From: Pyrobaculum sp.
Lineage (GTDB): Archaea > Thermoproteota > Thermoprotei > Thermoproteales > Thermoproteaceae
Assembly: GCA_009903905.1 (NCBI GenBank)
Contig: WYEI01000215.1
Coordinates: 1-5,847, forward strand
DNA length: 5,847 nucleotides
Direction: 5' to 3'
In this document: in pieces, positions 1-5,121 of the stretch
Layout: each line of letters opens with the position of its first letter
How positions within the stretch are numbered: the stretch's first letter is position 1
Position numbers and translations under genes: made by a program
Notes under the pieces: generated by a model
What the model was told of the DNA's origin: nothing
The model's database searches: none
Seen by the model: only the letters and a program-made list of their open reading frames with translations

Positions 1-163
1 GGAGAAGCGCCTTGCCTATGTTGAAGCTCCGAAACCAGTCGTTAAACCCAAGCCGGAAGAGGACGCGGTCGACCAGCCGCCTGACGAGGCGGCCCAGCGC
101 CAGTCCAAACAAGCCGATGAGCATCGCCACGGCCACGTAGTAGAGCAAGGTCACTATCCCCAC
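1..163 (-). CDS. MscS-family mechanosensitive channel, N-terminal part (runs off left edge)
   Basis: Only the first 54 codons are in the window. The translation starts VGIVTLLYYVAVAMLIGLFG, a hydrophobic membrane helix of about 20 residues, followed by a basic amphipathic stretch (LGRLVRRLVDRVL, residues 23-35) and then LGFNDWFRSFNIGKALL (38-54). This layout, a membrane helix then R/V-rich helix then a short loop with a second helix beginning, is typical of the membrane part of small-conductance (MscS) channels, which open under membrane tension and release solutes. The GTG at 163 is preferred over in-frame GTG 169 and 154 because a TATA box (TTTATTA on the minus strand, 190-184) is centred 24 nt upstream, matching the other leaderless genes here. 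The ATG at 200 is out of frame and stops after five codons. Divergent orientation to a treT operon supports an osmotic role. Family assignment rests on 54 residues, so it is moderate. Confidence 0.6.
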   Translation of the reverse strand, partial: MGIVTLLYYVAVAMLIGLFGLALGRLVRRLVDRVLFRLGFNDWFRSFNIGKALL

Positions 164-182
164 ACCCACCTCACCCTTCGGC

Positions 183-191
183 CTAATAAAG
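183..191 (-). promoter_or_regulatory. TATA box for the leftward channel gene
   Basis: On the minus strand the sequence reads CTTTATTA. Its centre (187) lies 24 nt before the GTG at 163, the expected TATA-to-start distance for a leaderless archaeal mRNA. The same heptamer TTTATTA sits 24 nt before the phosphatase gene start at 2350. Confidence 0.6.
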
Positions 192-212
192 GTTGTCCAT
201 ATGTGCTGAGTA

Positions 213-224
213 GCTATATATATG
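213..224. promoter_or_regulatory. Second, palindromic TATA-like element in the divergent promoter region
   Basis: CTATATATATG at 214-224 is an alternating A/T run in the middle of the divergent intergenic region and could bind TBP in either direction. No plausible start codon of a supported gene lies 24-25 nt away on either strand (about 195 minus or 243 plus). It may therefore drive an untranslated RNA, give a second leadered transcript, or simply be fortuitous. Confidence 0.3.
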
Positions 225-417
225 AAAAACCATGCCTCTGCGGCATTGCCGCCGGCAGGTCGTCTCCGGCCTCCTCCAGCCGCGCGCCGAGATGGAGACG
301 GCCGCTGCGCGTCTGCGCCGCGGAGTACCTCTATGCCACATAGGGCTACCCCTGCTACAGCTCCGTCCCCAAAGGGCGTGGGCAGAAGCAGTACTCTCCC
401 CGCCTACTTCTAAGAAG
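225..417. other. GC-rich intergenic stretch, no supported gene
   Basis: Between the palindromic TATA-like run and the operon promoter lie about 190 bp of GC-rich sequence. Plus-strand frames stay open (from ATG 222 and ATG 232), but the peptides are rich in Pro, Arg and Ala with no recognisable motif. The frame from 232 merely runs into the downstream gene. Possible RNA pairings include CGGC(att)GCCG at 241-251 and CGTCTCC (259-265) with GGAGACG (294-300). At this GC content such pairings arise easily, so this is not enough to call an RNA gene. Confidence 0.3.
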
Positions 418-418
418 C

Positions 419-427
419 CTTATATAT
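419..427 (+). promoter_or_regulatory. TATA box of the DUF5752-treT operon
   Basis: TTATATA (420-426) is flanked by a purine-rich upstream stretch (AAGAAG, 413-418) that could act as the BRE. Its centre is 25 nt before the GTG at 448, fixing that codon as a leaderless start instead of the upstream ATG at 232. Confidence 0.65.
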
Positions 428-447
428 CTACGGCGAAGGCGAAATTA

Positions 448-1113
448 GTGAAGCTAGACGCCAAGGCTCTAGACGCAAAGGGGAGCGGCTCCCCCTTCAA
501 GTTCTATACCGCCTACTACGTCTCTCTCTACAGCCGGAGGAGGGCGAAGACGCTCAGAGAGCTTCTCGAAGGCGTGAGGACAGCCGATAAAAACACGTTG
601 TTTCACCACCTCTTCCACGCCGTAAGGGCGAAGCATTTACTGCCGCCTAGGTACAACAACGACTTCGCCCGGTGGGTGGGGGAGGAGGTCGGGGACGAGG
701 AGCTCGCCGCGGCGCTTTCCGACGTGTCGGGCGCCGAGCCCGCCACGGTGGAGGACATAAGGAAGGAGGTGGCGTCTATCCTCGAGCCCGCGGCCGACGA
801 GAGGCAGGGCAGGTCCGAGTTCGTCTTCGTGGGCATGGAGCCGGTCGTGGTGGAGACCAAATACGTGGCCCACACCCTCGCCGAGTTTCTCGACCTAATC
901 GAGGTGGTGCCCGGCGAATCCATAGTCTACCACTTCGTCACCAGGAGGGCGCTGTACGGCGCCGGGCGGAACGACTTCTCCACGTGGCTGGACAAAAACT
1001 TCGGCCTCACCGACGTGGCCGACGAGCTGTCGAGGATAGACCCCCTGGCCTTCAACAGCGAAGAGGCGCTGAGAGAGGCCATATTGACGGTGCTTAAGAG
1101 GGAGCTGTTATGA
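448..1113 (+). CDS. DUF5752-like protein with two tandem repeats of the same domain, partner of TreT
   Basis: This 221-residue soluble protein resembles the uncharacterised DUF5752 family, which I recall next to TreT/glycosyltransferase genes; its biochemical role is unknown. The sequence shows an internal duplication. Residues 17-112 and 125-216 align along their length: a TL-x-E-x-L helix (35-39 and 143-147), an aromatic/His stretch (LFHHLFHAVR 51-60; VYHFVTRRAL 160-169), an NDF-x2-W signature (N71, D72, F73, W76; N175, D176, F177, W180), and a closing helix (VEDIRKEVASIL 101-112; SEEALREAILTVL at 204-216). The GTG at 448 is chosen because a TATA box lies 25 nt upstream; the longer frame from 232 adds a low-complexity, unconserved-looking leader. 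The stop overlaps the treT start as ATGA, so translation is probably coupled. It may be an accessory or regulatory subunit of trehalose synthesis (inference). No signal peptide or membrane helix is seen. Confidence 0.75.
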   Translation: MKLDAKALDAKGSGSPFKFYTAYYVSLYSRRRAKTLRELLEGVRTADKNTLFHHLFHAVRAKHLLPPRYNNDFARWVGEEVGDEELAAALSDVSGAEPATVEDIRKEVASILEPAADERQGRSEFVFVGMEPVVVETKYVAHTLAEFLDLIEVVPGESIVYHFVTRRALYGAGRNDFSTWLDKNFGLTDVADELSRIDPLAFNSEEALREAILTVLKRELL

Positions 1114-2314
1114 TCGAGCGCTACGTCCAGTTCGTGGGGGAGGACGAGATAGACGCCATAGTTAAGCTGGCTGAGCGTCTCCAGGACCTCTCCATACTCC
1201 ACGTCAACTCCACCGCGGCGGGGGGCGGCGTGGCTGAGATACTCCACCGCCTGGTCCCGCTCATGCGGGAGCTGGGCCTCAGGGTGGACTGGAAGGTGAT
1301 CAGAGGCGACCAGGAGTTCTTCACGGTGACGAAGACCTTCCACAACGCCCTGCAAGGCGGCGCCGTGGAGGTGCCTAGACGATTCTACGAAATATACGAG
1401 AGGTGGCAGGAGATAAACGCCAATGAGCTAGACCTCGACTACGACGTGGTCTTCATCCACGACCCCCAGCCCGCCGGCCTTGTGAAGTACAGAAAAAGAG
1501 GTCTTTGGATCTGGCGCTGCCACATCGACGTCTCCACGCCGAATCCGGAGGTGTGGGGCTTCCTCCGGAGGTACGTGTCGCAGTACGGCGCCGCCATCTT
1601 CCACATACCGGAGTTCGCCCGAGACGACCTCGAAATACCGCAGTTGCTCATCCCGCCGTCCATAGACCCGCTGAGCCCCAAGAACGTGGAGTTGCCCCCA
1701 CGGCGGTGGAGCGGGTGGTGCGGAAGTTCGACGTAGACCCAGAGCGGCCCATCCTTCTGCAGGTGTCGCGGTTCGACAGGTCTAAGGACCCCCTGGGCGT
1801 CGTGGAGGCGTACCGCCTCGCCAGACGCCGCGTGCCTGGCCTCCAGCTGGTGTACCTCGGTAGCCCCGCCCACGACGACCCGGAGGGCGAGGCCGTGTAC
1901 AGAGAGGCCGTAGAGGCGGCGGGCGGCGACCCCGACATACACCTGCTTATGCTCCCGCCCGACAGCCACTACGAGGTGAACGCCTTCCAACGCGCCGCCA
2001 CGGTCGTCATGCAGAAGTCCATCAAGGAGGGCTTCGGCCTCACGGTAAGCGAAGCCCTCTGGAAGAGGAAGCCGGTGATAGGCGGCAGGACGGGCGGCAT
2101 AAAGATCCAGGTGATCCACGGAGTCACCGGCTTCCTCGCGACCTCGCCGAGGACTGCGGCGCATTACGCGGTCTTCCTCCTCCGCGAGAAAAAAACCAGA
2201 GAAGAGATGGGGGCAGCCGGACGGGAGCACGTACGGCGAAATTTCATCACACCGCATCAGCTCAGGCGATACCTCATGGCGGTGGCCTACCTCGCCAAGA
2301 GACATAAGATCTGA
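1110..2314 (+). CDS. treT: Trehalose glycosyltransferring synthase (TreT), frameshifted at a C5 run
   Basis: TreT transfers glucose from a nucleotide sugar (ADP- or UDP-glucose) to glucose to make trehalose, in the cytoplasm; it is a GT4-type, GT-B fold enzyme. ATG 1110 opens a frame that encodes the N-terminal Rossmann domain: HVNSTAAGGGVAEIL (31-45), the acceptor-side glycine-rich loop, and VVFIHDPQPAG. That frame ends at 1736. The C-terminal domain continues in another frame from about 1698: LLQVSRFDRSKDPLGVVEAY, the DDPEG segment, and the E-x7-E catalytic signature EGFGLTVSE (E307 and E315 of the restored protein), ending at TGA 2312-2314. Adding one C to CCCCC at 1695-1699 joins ELPP to TAVERVVRKF and restores 401 residues, the normal family length. 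Both halves are otherwise intact, which points to a sequencing error, a very recent mutation, or recoding. A GGGAG ribosome site (1100-1104) lies 5 nt before the start, and the start overlaps the upstream stop. Confidence 0.88.
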
Positions 2315-2321
2315 GCTCAAT

Positions 2322-2330
2322 CTTTATTAA
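2322..2330 (+). promoter_or_regulatory. TATA box of the HAD phosphatase gene
   Basis: CTTTATTAA follows the treT stop by only a few bases. The heptamer TTTATTA (2323-2329) is centred 24 nt before ATG 2350, so the phosphatase can be transcribed on its own leaderless message even though it sits 35 bp downstream of treT. Confidence 0.6.
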
Positions 2331-2349
2331 ACGCGATGAGCAGAGAGAC

Positions 2350-3051
2350 ATGGCAGACATCGCCCTCTTCACGGACCTCGACGGGACGCTTATTCCGCCG
2401 GAGTTCGTCAGGTCCCGACCGGAGTTGCCGCCGCAACTTGACCAAGCCTTGAGGAGGCTTGCAGAGCTTATCCCTGTGGCCGTGGTGACGACGAAGGACT
2501 GCTACTTCGCCGCACGGGCCGTGCCCTACGCCGCGGCGTATGCGTGTATCAACGGGATCGAGGTGAGGGCTGGGAAATACGTGGCCGTGGCCCGCGACGT
2601 CAAATTCGACGCCGTAGAGGAGGCATACAAAGCGGCGCTGAGCCTAGACGCCTACGTGGAGGCCAAGAGGATCTGGAGCGGGAGGATGGCGGGGTACACA
2701 GTGGATTGGCGGGATAGGGAGATTCCGCCGCGAGGTCTCGACGAGGTTCTCCAGCTCGCCGGGCGGCTCGGCCTCAAGGTGCTGAGATACGCCGAGCATC
2801 CATTCGCAGATGTATACGGGGCCGAGGCGGACAAGGGAGATGCCGTGCGCCTCCTCAAGGCGCTTCTCGGCGTTGGGCATGTGGCCTACATGGGCGACAG
2901 CGAAAACGACCTCCCGGCGTGGCGGGAGGCCGACATCAAGATACTCGTACGCCACAGCTTGAACCGCGGCCTCCACGTCCCGGAGGCGATGCCGATGAGG
3001 TACGAAGATCTGCCCCACTACCTGGAGGAGATGATGAAGAACATAAGGTAG
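2350..3051 (+). CDS. HAD-IIB family sugar-phosphatase-like hydrolase
   Basis: This 233-residue protein carries all four HAD motifs: motif I DLDGTL (nucleophile D9, acid/base D11), motif II in VVTTKD (T47/T48), motif III K162 in ADKGDAV, and motif IV GDSENDLPAW (D183, D187). The middle (about residues 75-155, with GRMAGYTVDWR) would be the C2B cap, which places it with trehalose-6-phosphate, sucrose-phosphate and mannosyl-3-phosphoglycerate phosphatases. It should be a Mg2+-dependent cytoplasmic phosphatase of a sugar phosphate. The treT neighbourhood makes a trehalose-related substrate attractive, but TreT itself makes free trehalose and needs no phosphatase, so the substrate is open; mannosyl-3-phosphoglycerate or another sugar phosphate are alternatives. 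ATG 2350 fits the TATA box 24 nt upstream. The gene looks intact. Confidence 0.75.
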   Translation: MADIALFTDLDGTLIPPEFVRSRPELPPQLDQALRRLAELIPVAVVTTKDCYFAARAVPYAAAYACINGIEVRAGKYVAVARDVKFDAVEEAYKAALSLDAYVEAKRIWSGRMAGYTVDWRDREIPPRGLDEVLQLAGRLGLKVLRYAEHPFADVYGAEADKGDAVRLLKALLGVGHVAYMGDSENDLPAWREADIKILVRHSLNRGLHVPEAMPMRYEDLPHYLEEMMKNIR

Positions 3052-3068
3052 ATCAATCCATAGTCTTG

Positions 3069-3077
3069 TCTATATAG
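3069..3077 (+). promoter_or_regulatory. TATA-like box upstream of the protease relic
   Basis: TCTATATAG (3069-3077) lies 26 nt before an ATG at 3099 that is in frame with the largest surviving part of the aspartic protease relic. That spacing is close to the 24-25 nt of the other promoters here, so the relic might still be transcribed. Confidence 0.4.
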
Positions 3078-3082
3078 GCGGC

Positions 3083-3418
3083 GTGGTTGAACACGGAGAT
3101 GGACGCGTCGCGGCCAGGCTTCTGGTGTACTCCGGCGTACGCGGTCTTGACGCGGAACGTCTGGGAGGGCTTGGGGCTGAAGCCTATGGGCGAGATGGAG
3201 TTCGTGTCGGCCGACGGCACAGCGAAAAGGAGGGCGATCTCCGAGGCGGTGCTGGAGTTGGCTGGCTACGGCGAGAGGCGCACGCCCGTGGTGCTGGGCG
3301 AAAGCGAGGACCTACTCGGCGCGGTGACATTAGAGATATTCGGCCCAATCCTCGACCCTTCAGGAGGGAGCTACGGCCCATTAGGGCGTTGATGAAGGCC
3401 GTGGTTCTCCACGTCTAG
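3083..3418 (+). pseudogene. Retropepsin-like (clan AA) aspartic protease relic, active site lost
   Basis: The translation matches the small single-domain archaeal aspartic proteases (predicted aspartyl protease, retropepsin-like), about 110 residues. Three frames are needed to follow it. The first (from 3083) gives GDGRVAARLLVYSG, where the family has LLVDTG; the catalytic Asp is now Tyr (codon TAC, 3128-3130). At about 3137 the match moves to a second frame: YAVLTRNVWEGLGLKP, the SADGT turn, VVLGESEDLLGAVTLE, and ILDPSGG. Near 3362 the expected C-terminal stretch ELRPIRALMK is back in the first frame and ends at TAG 3416-3418. Loss of the catalytic residue plus two frame changes argue for decay, not just read errors. 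A shortened protein from ATG 3099 (97 residues, ending 3392) could still be made but would lack the active site. It sits directly beside an insertion-sequence relic. Confidence 0.6.
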
Positions 3419-3440
3419 AGAAGTTAAGCCGGTGCTTGCA

Positions 3441-3490
3441 ACTGACCTCCTCCCCGAGGGCAGGTGTCCCGCGGGGAGGCGCCCTCGCCC
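3441..3490 (-). ncRNA. Omega-RNA-like right-end structure
   Basis: CCTCCCCG (3449-3456) pairs with CGGGGAGG (3472-3479), extended inside by GGG/CCC (3458-3460 with 3468-3470) around a 7-nt loop. In addition CGAGGGC (3455-3461) can pair with GCCCTCG (3481-3487), competing with or forming a pseudoknot on the hairpin. A strong hairpin with pseudoknot just downstream of tnpB is the known layout of omega RNA (reRNA), the guide scaffold used by TnpB, with the flanking host sequence as guide. Read on the minus strand, the scaffold would end near GGAGGAGGTCAGT, and the guide would lie in 3440-3421. Whether any RNA is still made is unknown. Confidence 0.35.
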
Positions 3491-3496
3491 CGCCTT

Positions 3497-3850
3497 CTAG
3501 GCCCCTCCGGCGGGGGTCATGGAGGCGGCCCGGGCCAGCATTGCGGGCCACTGGGGGCTGGCCTTCAATGACCTGAGCGAAGCCCACACGGCGCGTACGA
3601 CAGGCCATGGGACAAGCGGATTCTTCCTCTTTGCGAGCTCTTTCGGCACGAGTCCTCTCTCCCTCTTCAGTCTCCTCTTTACGTCTTTCACCTCCCACCA
3701 CACGCCCTTCACCCACCCCGTGGGGGTGGTTTTCCACAGCATGTTGAGGACGGCCGCCGCGTCTCTATCCGCCACAGCCCCAGACAGGTCATACCTACGG
3801 CCGGCCGCCTCCACTCCGTCCTCTGCTCTTCCTACGTGCCCCATCACGGC
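3497..3850 (-). pseudogene. TnpB (IS605 OrfB) C-terminal remnant
   Basis: Read on the minus strand from GTG 3847, 116 residues remain. The segment GRRYDLSGAVADRDAAAVLN (16-35) resembles the end of the RuvC domain of TnpB, where a zinc ribbon is followed by DRDxxAAxN carrying the last catalytic Asp. Here the ribbon cysteines are absent (YDLSG where C-x-x-CG would be). After it comes a long tail, TPTGWVKGVWWEVKDVKRRL and onward with WPVVRAVWASL and SPQWPAMLARAA, which I associate with crenarchaeal versions. A stop codon (TGA) lies about 15 codons upstream of the GTG in this frame, and nothing like the RuvC-I or RuvC-II part is found, so nuclease function is lost. The assignment rests on the DRD motif and the adjoining right-end hairpin; an unrelated hypothetical protein remains possible. 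Confidence 0.5.
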
Positions 3851-3985
3851 TCTGTAGGGGGTCGGCGGCCCAGGGTTGCCTCAACCGCTCCGGCAACAAC
3901 GAGGCGCCGCGGAGCCTCATCGAACCGGCGGCTCTTAATCGGCACAAATCTTAATTTGGACCGCTGAAAACATGTGGAGGGTTGG

Positions 3986-4342
3986 ATGGAGAAGGCCGAG
4001 AGGTACAGAAGCTATGCCAGACGTGGTTTTGAAGACGGCGCATACGATCTGGCCTGTTTCTTGGCGCAACAATCCGCCGAATTCCTCCTCAAGGCGCTAT
4101 TGATAAGGGAGGTGGGCGCAAGGCCTCTCACCCATAGCCTCCATGAGATGCTCAAGAGGTTTGCCCAGCTGCGGGGCGAGGAGCCTCCGGAGGACGTGGC
4201 CAGGTGCGCCAAGTCGCTCGAGGAGCACTACGTACAGGCCAGATACCCAGACGCAAGGGTGGGGCCCTACGAGCGATGGGAGGCGGAGGAGTGCCTACGC
4301 TGTATGGAGACGCTGTGGAGATGGACAGGTGGATCGAGGTAG
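3986..4342 (+). CDS. HEPN domain protein (partner of the adjoining nucleotidyltransferase)
   Basis: This 118-residue all-helical protein has the HEPN family layout (PF05168-like): GAYDLACFLAQQSAEFLLKALL (helix at residues 18-39), LTHSLHEMLKRF (48-59), and a C-terminal SLEEHYVQARYPDA (77-90) with a final amphipathic helix. HEPN proteins paired with minimal nucleotidyltransferases often act as RNase toxins or as the HEPN subunit of a HEPN/MNT toxin-antitoxin pair. The RNase signature R-x4-6-H is only weakly present (R46 to H53, RPLTHSLH), so activity is uncertain. ATG 3986 is chosen because GGAGGG (3976-3981) lies 4 nt upstream; the in-frame GTG at 3974 adds four residues and is possible if the message is leaderless from the A/T-rich stretch at 3946-3957. 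It overlaps the next gene by 22 bp, indicating co-expression. Confidence 0.75.
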   Translation: MEKAERYRSYARRGFEDGAYDLACFLAQQSAEFLLKALLIREVGARPLTHSLHEMLKRFAQLRGEEPPEDVARCAKSLEEHYVQARYPDARVGPYERWEAEECLRCMETLWRWTGGSR

Positions 4343-4719
4343 CCCGAAGGAGGCGGCTGGAGACGGCCAATGCCTTGGCCGAGTTCGTAATGGACAGATG
4401 CCGTAGGGGCGACGTGGCGTTGTTCGGGTCCAGAGCCCGCGGCGATTTCCACGACATGAGCGACTGGGATATCGCGGTGGTTGTGGAAGACGGCGAATAC
4501 GCCGTGGCGAGCGAGGAGTTCGGCCAAGCGGTCTACATACCGGTCGCAAGGCTGGACCAGCTCCTGACCTTCAGCATGATAATACTCGACGTAGCTCACG
4601 ACGGGCATCTCCTGTGCGGGAAAGGGGATCTCTGGCACGAGTTCGTGAAGAGGGTTCGGCGATACGTTATGGAGAAAAGGCTGGAAAAAACCGGAGCGGG
4701 TTGGTATCCATCGGTTTAA
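4321..4719 (+). CDS. MNT-family minimal nucleotidyltransferase (MntA-like)
   Basis: This 132-residue protein contains FGSRARGDFHDMSDWDIAVV (residues 35-54), a perfect GS-x10-D-x-D nucleotidyltransferase motif (G36, S37, D48, D50) of the polymerase-beta fold. In HEPN/MNT systems such proteins act as the antitoxin, in some studied cases by adding AMP to the HEPN partner. The third metal-binding Asp, expected on the strand at YIPVARLDQL (72-81), appears replaced by A76 or shifted to D79, so catalysis is not assured. The C-terminal half (SMIILDVAHDGHLL and an R/K-rich helix ending GWYPSV) is like other archaeal MNTs. ATG 4321 is chosen by length; in-frame GTG 4315 has a better-spaced GGAG (4306-4309, 5 nt) and would add two residues. 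The start overlaps the HEPN gene's end by 22 bp. Confidence 0.8.
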   Translation: MDRWIEVARRRRLETANALAEFVMDRCRRGDVALFGSRARGDFHDMSDWDIAVVVEDGEYAVASEEFGQAVYIPVARLDQLLTFSMIILDVAHDGHLLCGKGDLWHEFVKRVRRYVMEKRLEKTGAGWYPSV

Positions 4720-5093
4720 CCGCCGGCTCAACGCGCCGGCTGCAACGCCGCGATGCGCAGATCGCAGCGCCTATCGGCGCCGCGGCGAGGAGGACCAAGC
4801 CTTTCCTCCAGCTGCCGGCCCTGCCGCCGGCGGGGCCAACACCTCGGCCAGAACCGCTCCGCCTTAGAGGGTAGGGGTCGGCGGGCCGTAGGCAGGGGCC
4901 CAGCCACCGCGTTAGGCGCCCTCATGTTTGGCTGTGCGCCTCAACGCGCGAGGAAGCAGAGCCGCCGCGGAACAGCAACACCGTATCTAAGGCCGCCCAA
5001 CTCCTGGACCAGCCGAATCGCCCCGCGAACATGTTGCGGCTTTCCAAGGCCGCGAGACCACAAACGAGGTCCCTGCATGGGGCTTTCCAGCAA
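4720..5093. other. GC-rich gene-free stretch with short repeats and hairpin potential
   Basis: About 370 bp separate the two HEPN cassettes. Open frames exist on both strands but their translations are Arg/Pro/Ala-rich with no motif and no promoter-spaced start, so I call none. Visible structure: an imperfect tandem repeat CGCCGGCTCAACG/CGCCGGCTGCAACG (4721-4747) and a hairpin GGCCCTGCCG/CGGCGGGGCC (4817-4836). No tRNA, rRNA or CRISPR repeat is recognisable and no T-run terminator is seen. Confidence 0.4.
4721..4747. repeat. Imperfect tandem 13/14-bp repeat after the nucleotidyltransferase gene
   Basis: CGCCGGCTCAACG is followed at once by CGCCGGCTGCAACG, differing by one inserted G. It starts one base after the TAA stop of the nucleotidyltransferase. 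Function unknown; it may be a duplication scar or part of a 3' RNA structure. Confidence 0.5.
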
Positions 5094-5102
5094 GTTAATA
5101 AA
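5094..5102 (+). promoter_or_regulatory. TATA box of the PaREP1-HEPN cassette
   Basis: GTTAATAAA stands out in GC-rich surroundings. The heptamer TTAATAA (5095-5101) is centred 24 nt before GTG 5122, the same spacing as at the channel and phosphatase genes. This favours the GTG over the in-frame ATG at 5077, which lies upstream of the TATA box. Confidence 0.6.
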
Positions 5103-5121
5103 GAGGGGATCGAGGCTGGCT

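Larger units (their letters stand above)
3441..3850 (-). mobile_element. Decayed IS605-type element (TnpB 3' part plus right end)
   Basis: The unit consists of a TnpB-like C-terminal reading frame and, after its stop codon, a GC-rich hairpin end at 3449-3479. No TnpA, no TnpB N-terminal two-thirds and no matching left end are visible, so the element is an immobile remnant. The right boundary near 3441 is estimated from the end of the hairpin region; the other boundary is unknown and could extend to about 3945. Confidence 0.45.

Noticed and set aside
232..447. N-terminal extension of the DUF5752-like protein from ATG 232
   Set aside because: The extra 72 residues are low-complexity and Arg/Pro-rich, the frame crosses the operon TATA box, and GTG 448 has ideal promoter spacing.
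1505..1697. Separate start for the treT C-terminal half at 1505
   Set aside because: The first part of that frame (1505 to about 1697) is unlike any TreT sequence; homology begins only at the C5 run, so a frameshift is the better explanation.
1439..2320. Long minus-strand open frame (293 codons) opposite treT
   Set aside because: It is the antisense shadow of treT; the plus strand carries clear GT-B motifs and the minus translation has no recognisable domain.
3028..3080. C/D box small RNA suggested by ATGATGA at the phosphatase 3' end
   Set aside because: No D box (CTGA) follows at a suitable distance, and the motif is explained by Met-Met codons.
3519..3857. Plus-strand open frame opposite the TnpB remnant
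   Set aside because: Its translation is Ser/Thr/Phe-rich without a motif, while the minus strand shows DRDxxAxxN and a coherent tail; it is a shadow frame.
3898..3945. tRNA-like GGTTCGA on the minus strand near 3920
   Set aside because: No acceptor, D or anticodon stem can be built around it; the adjoining GAGGCGCCGCGGAGCCTC is merely an imperfect palindrome.
4614..4925. Small open frames on both strands in the cassette spacer
   Set aside because: The peptides are Arg/Pro/Ala-rich with no motif, promoter or ribosome site; high GC content alone makes such frames common.
4753..5121. Upstream extension of the PaREP1-like protein from ATG 4753 or ATG 5077
   Set aside because: The added sequence lacks family similarity and lies upstream of, or across, the TATA box at 5094-5102, which is spaced for GTG 5122.
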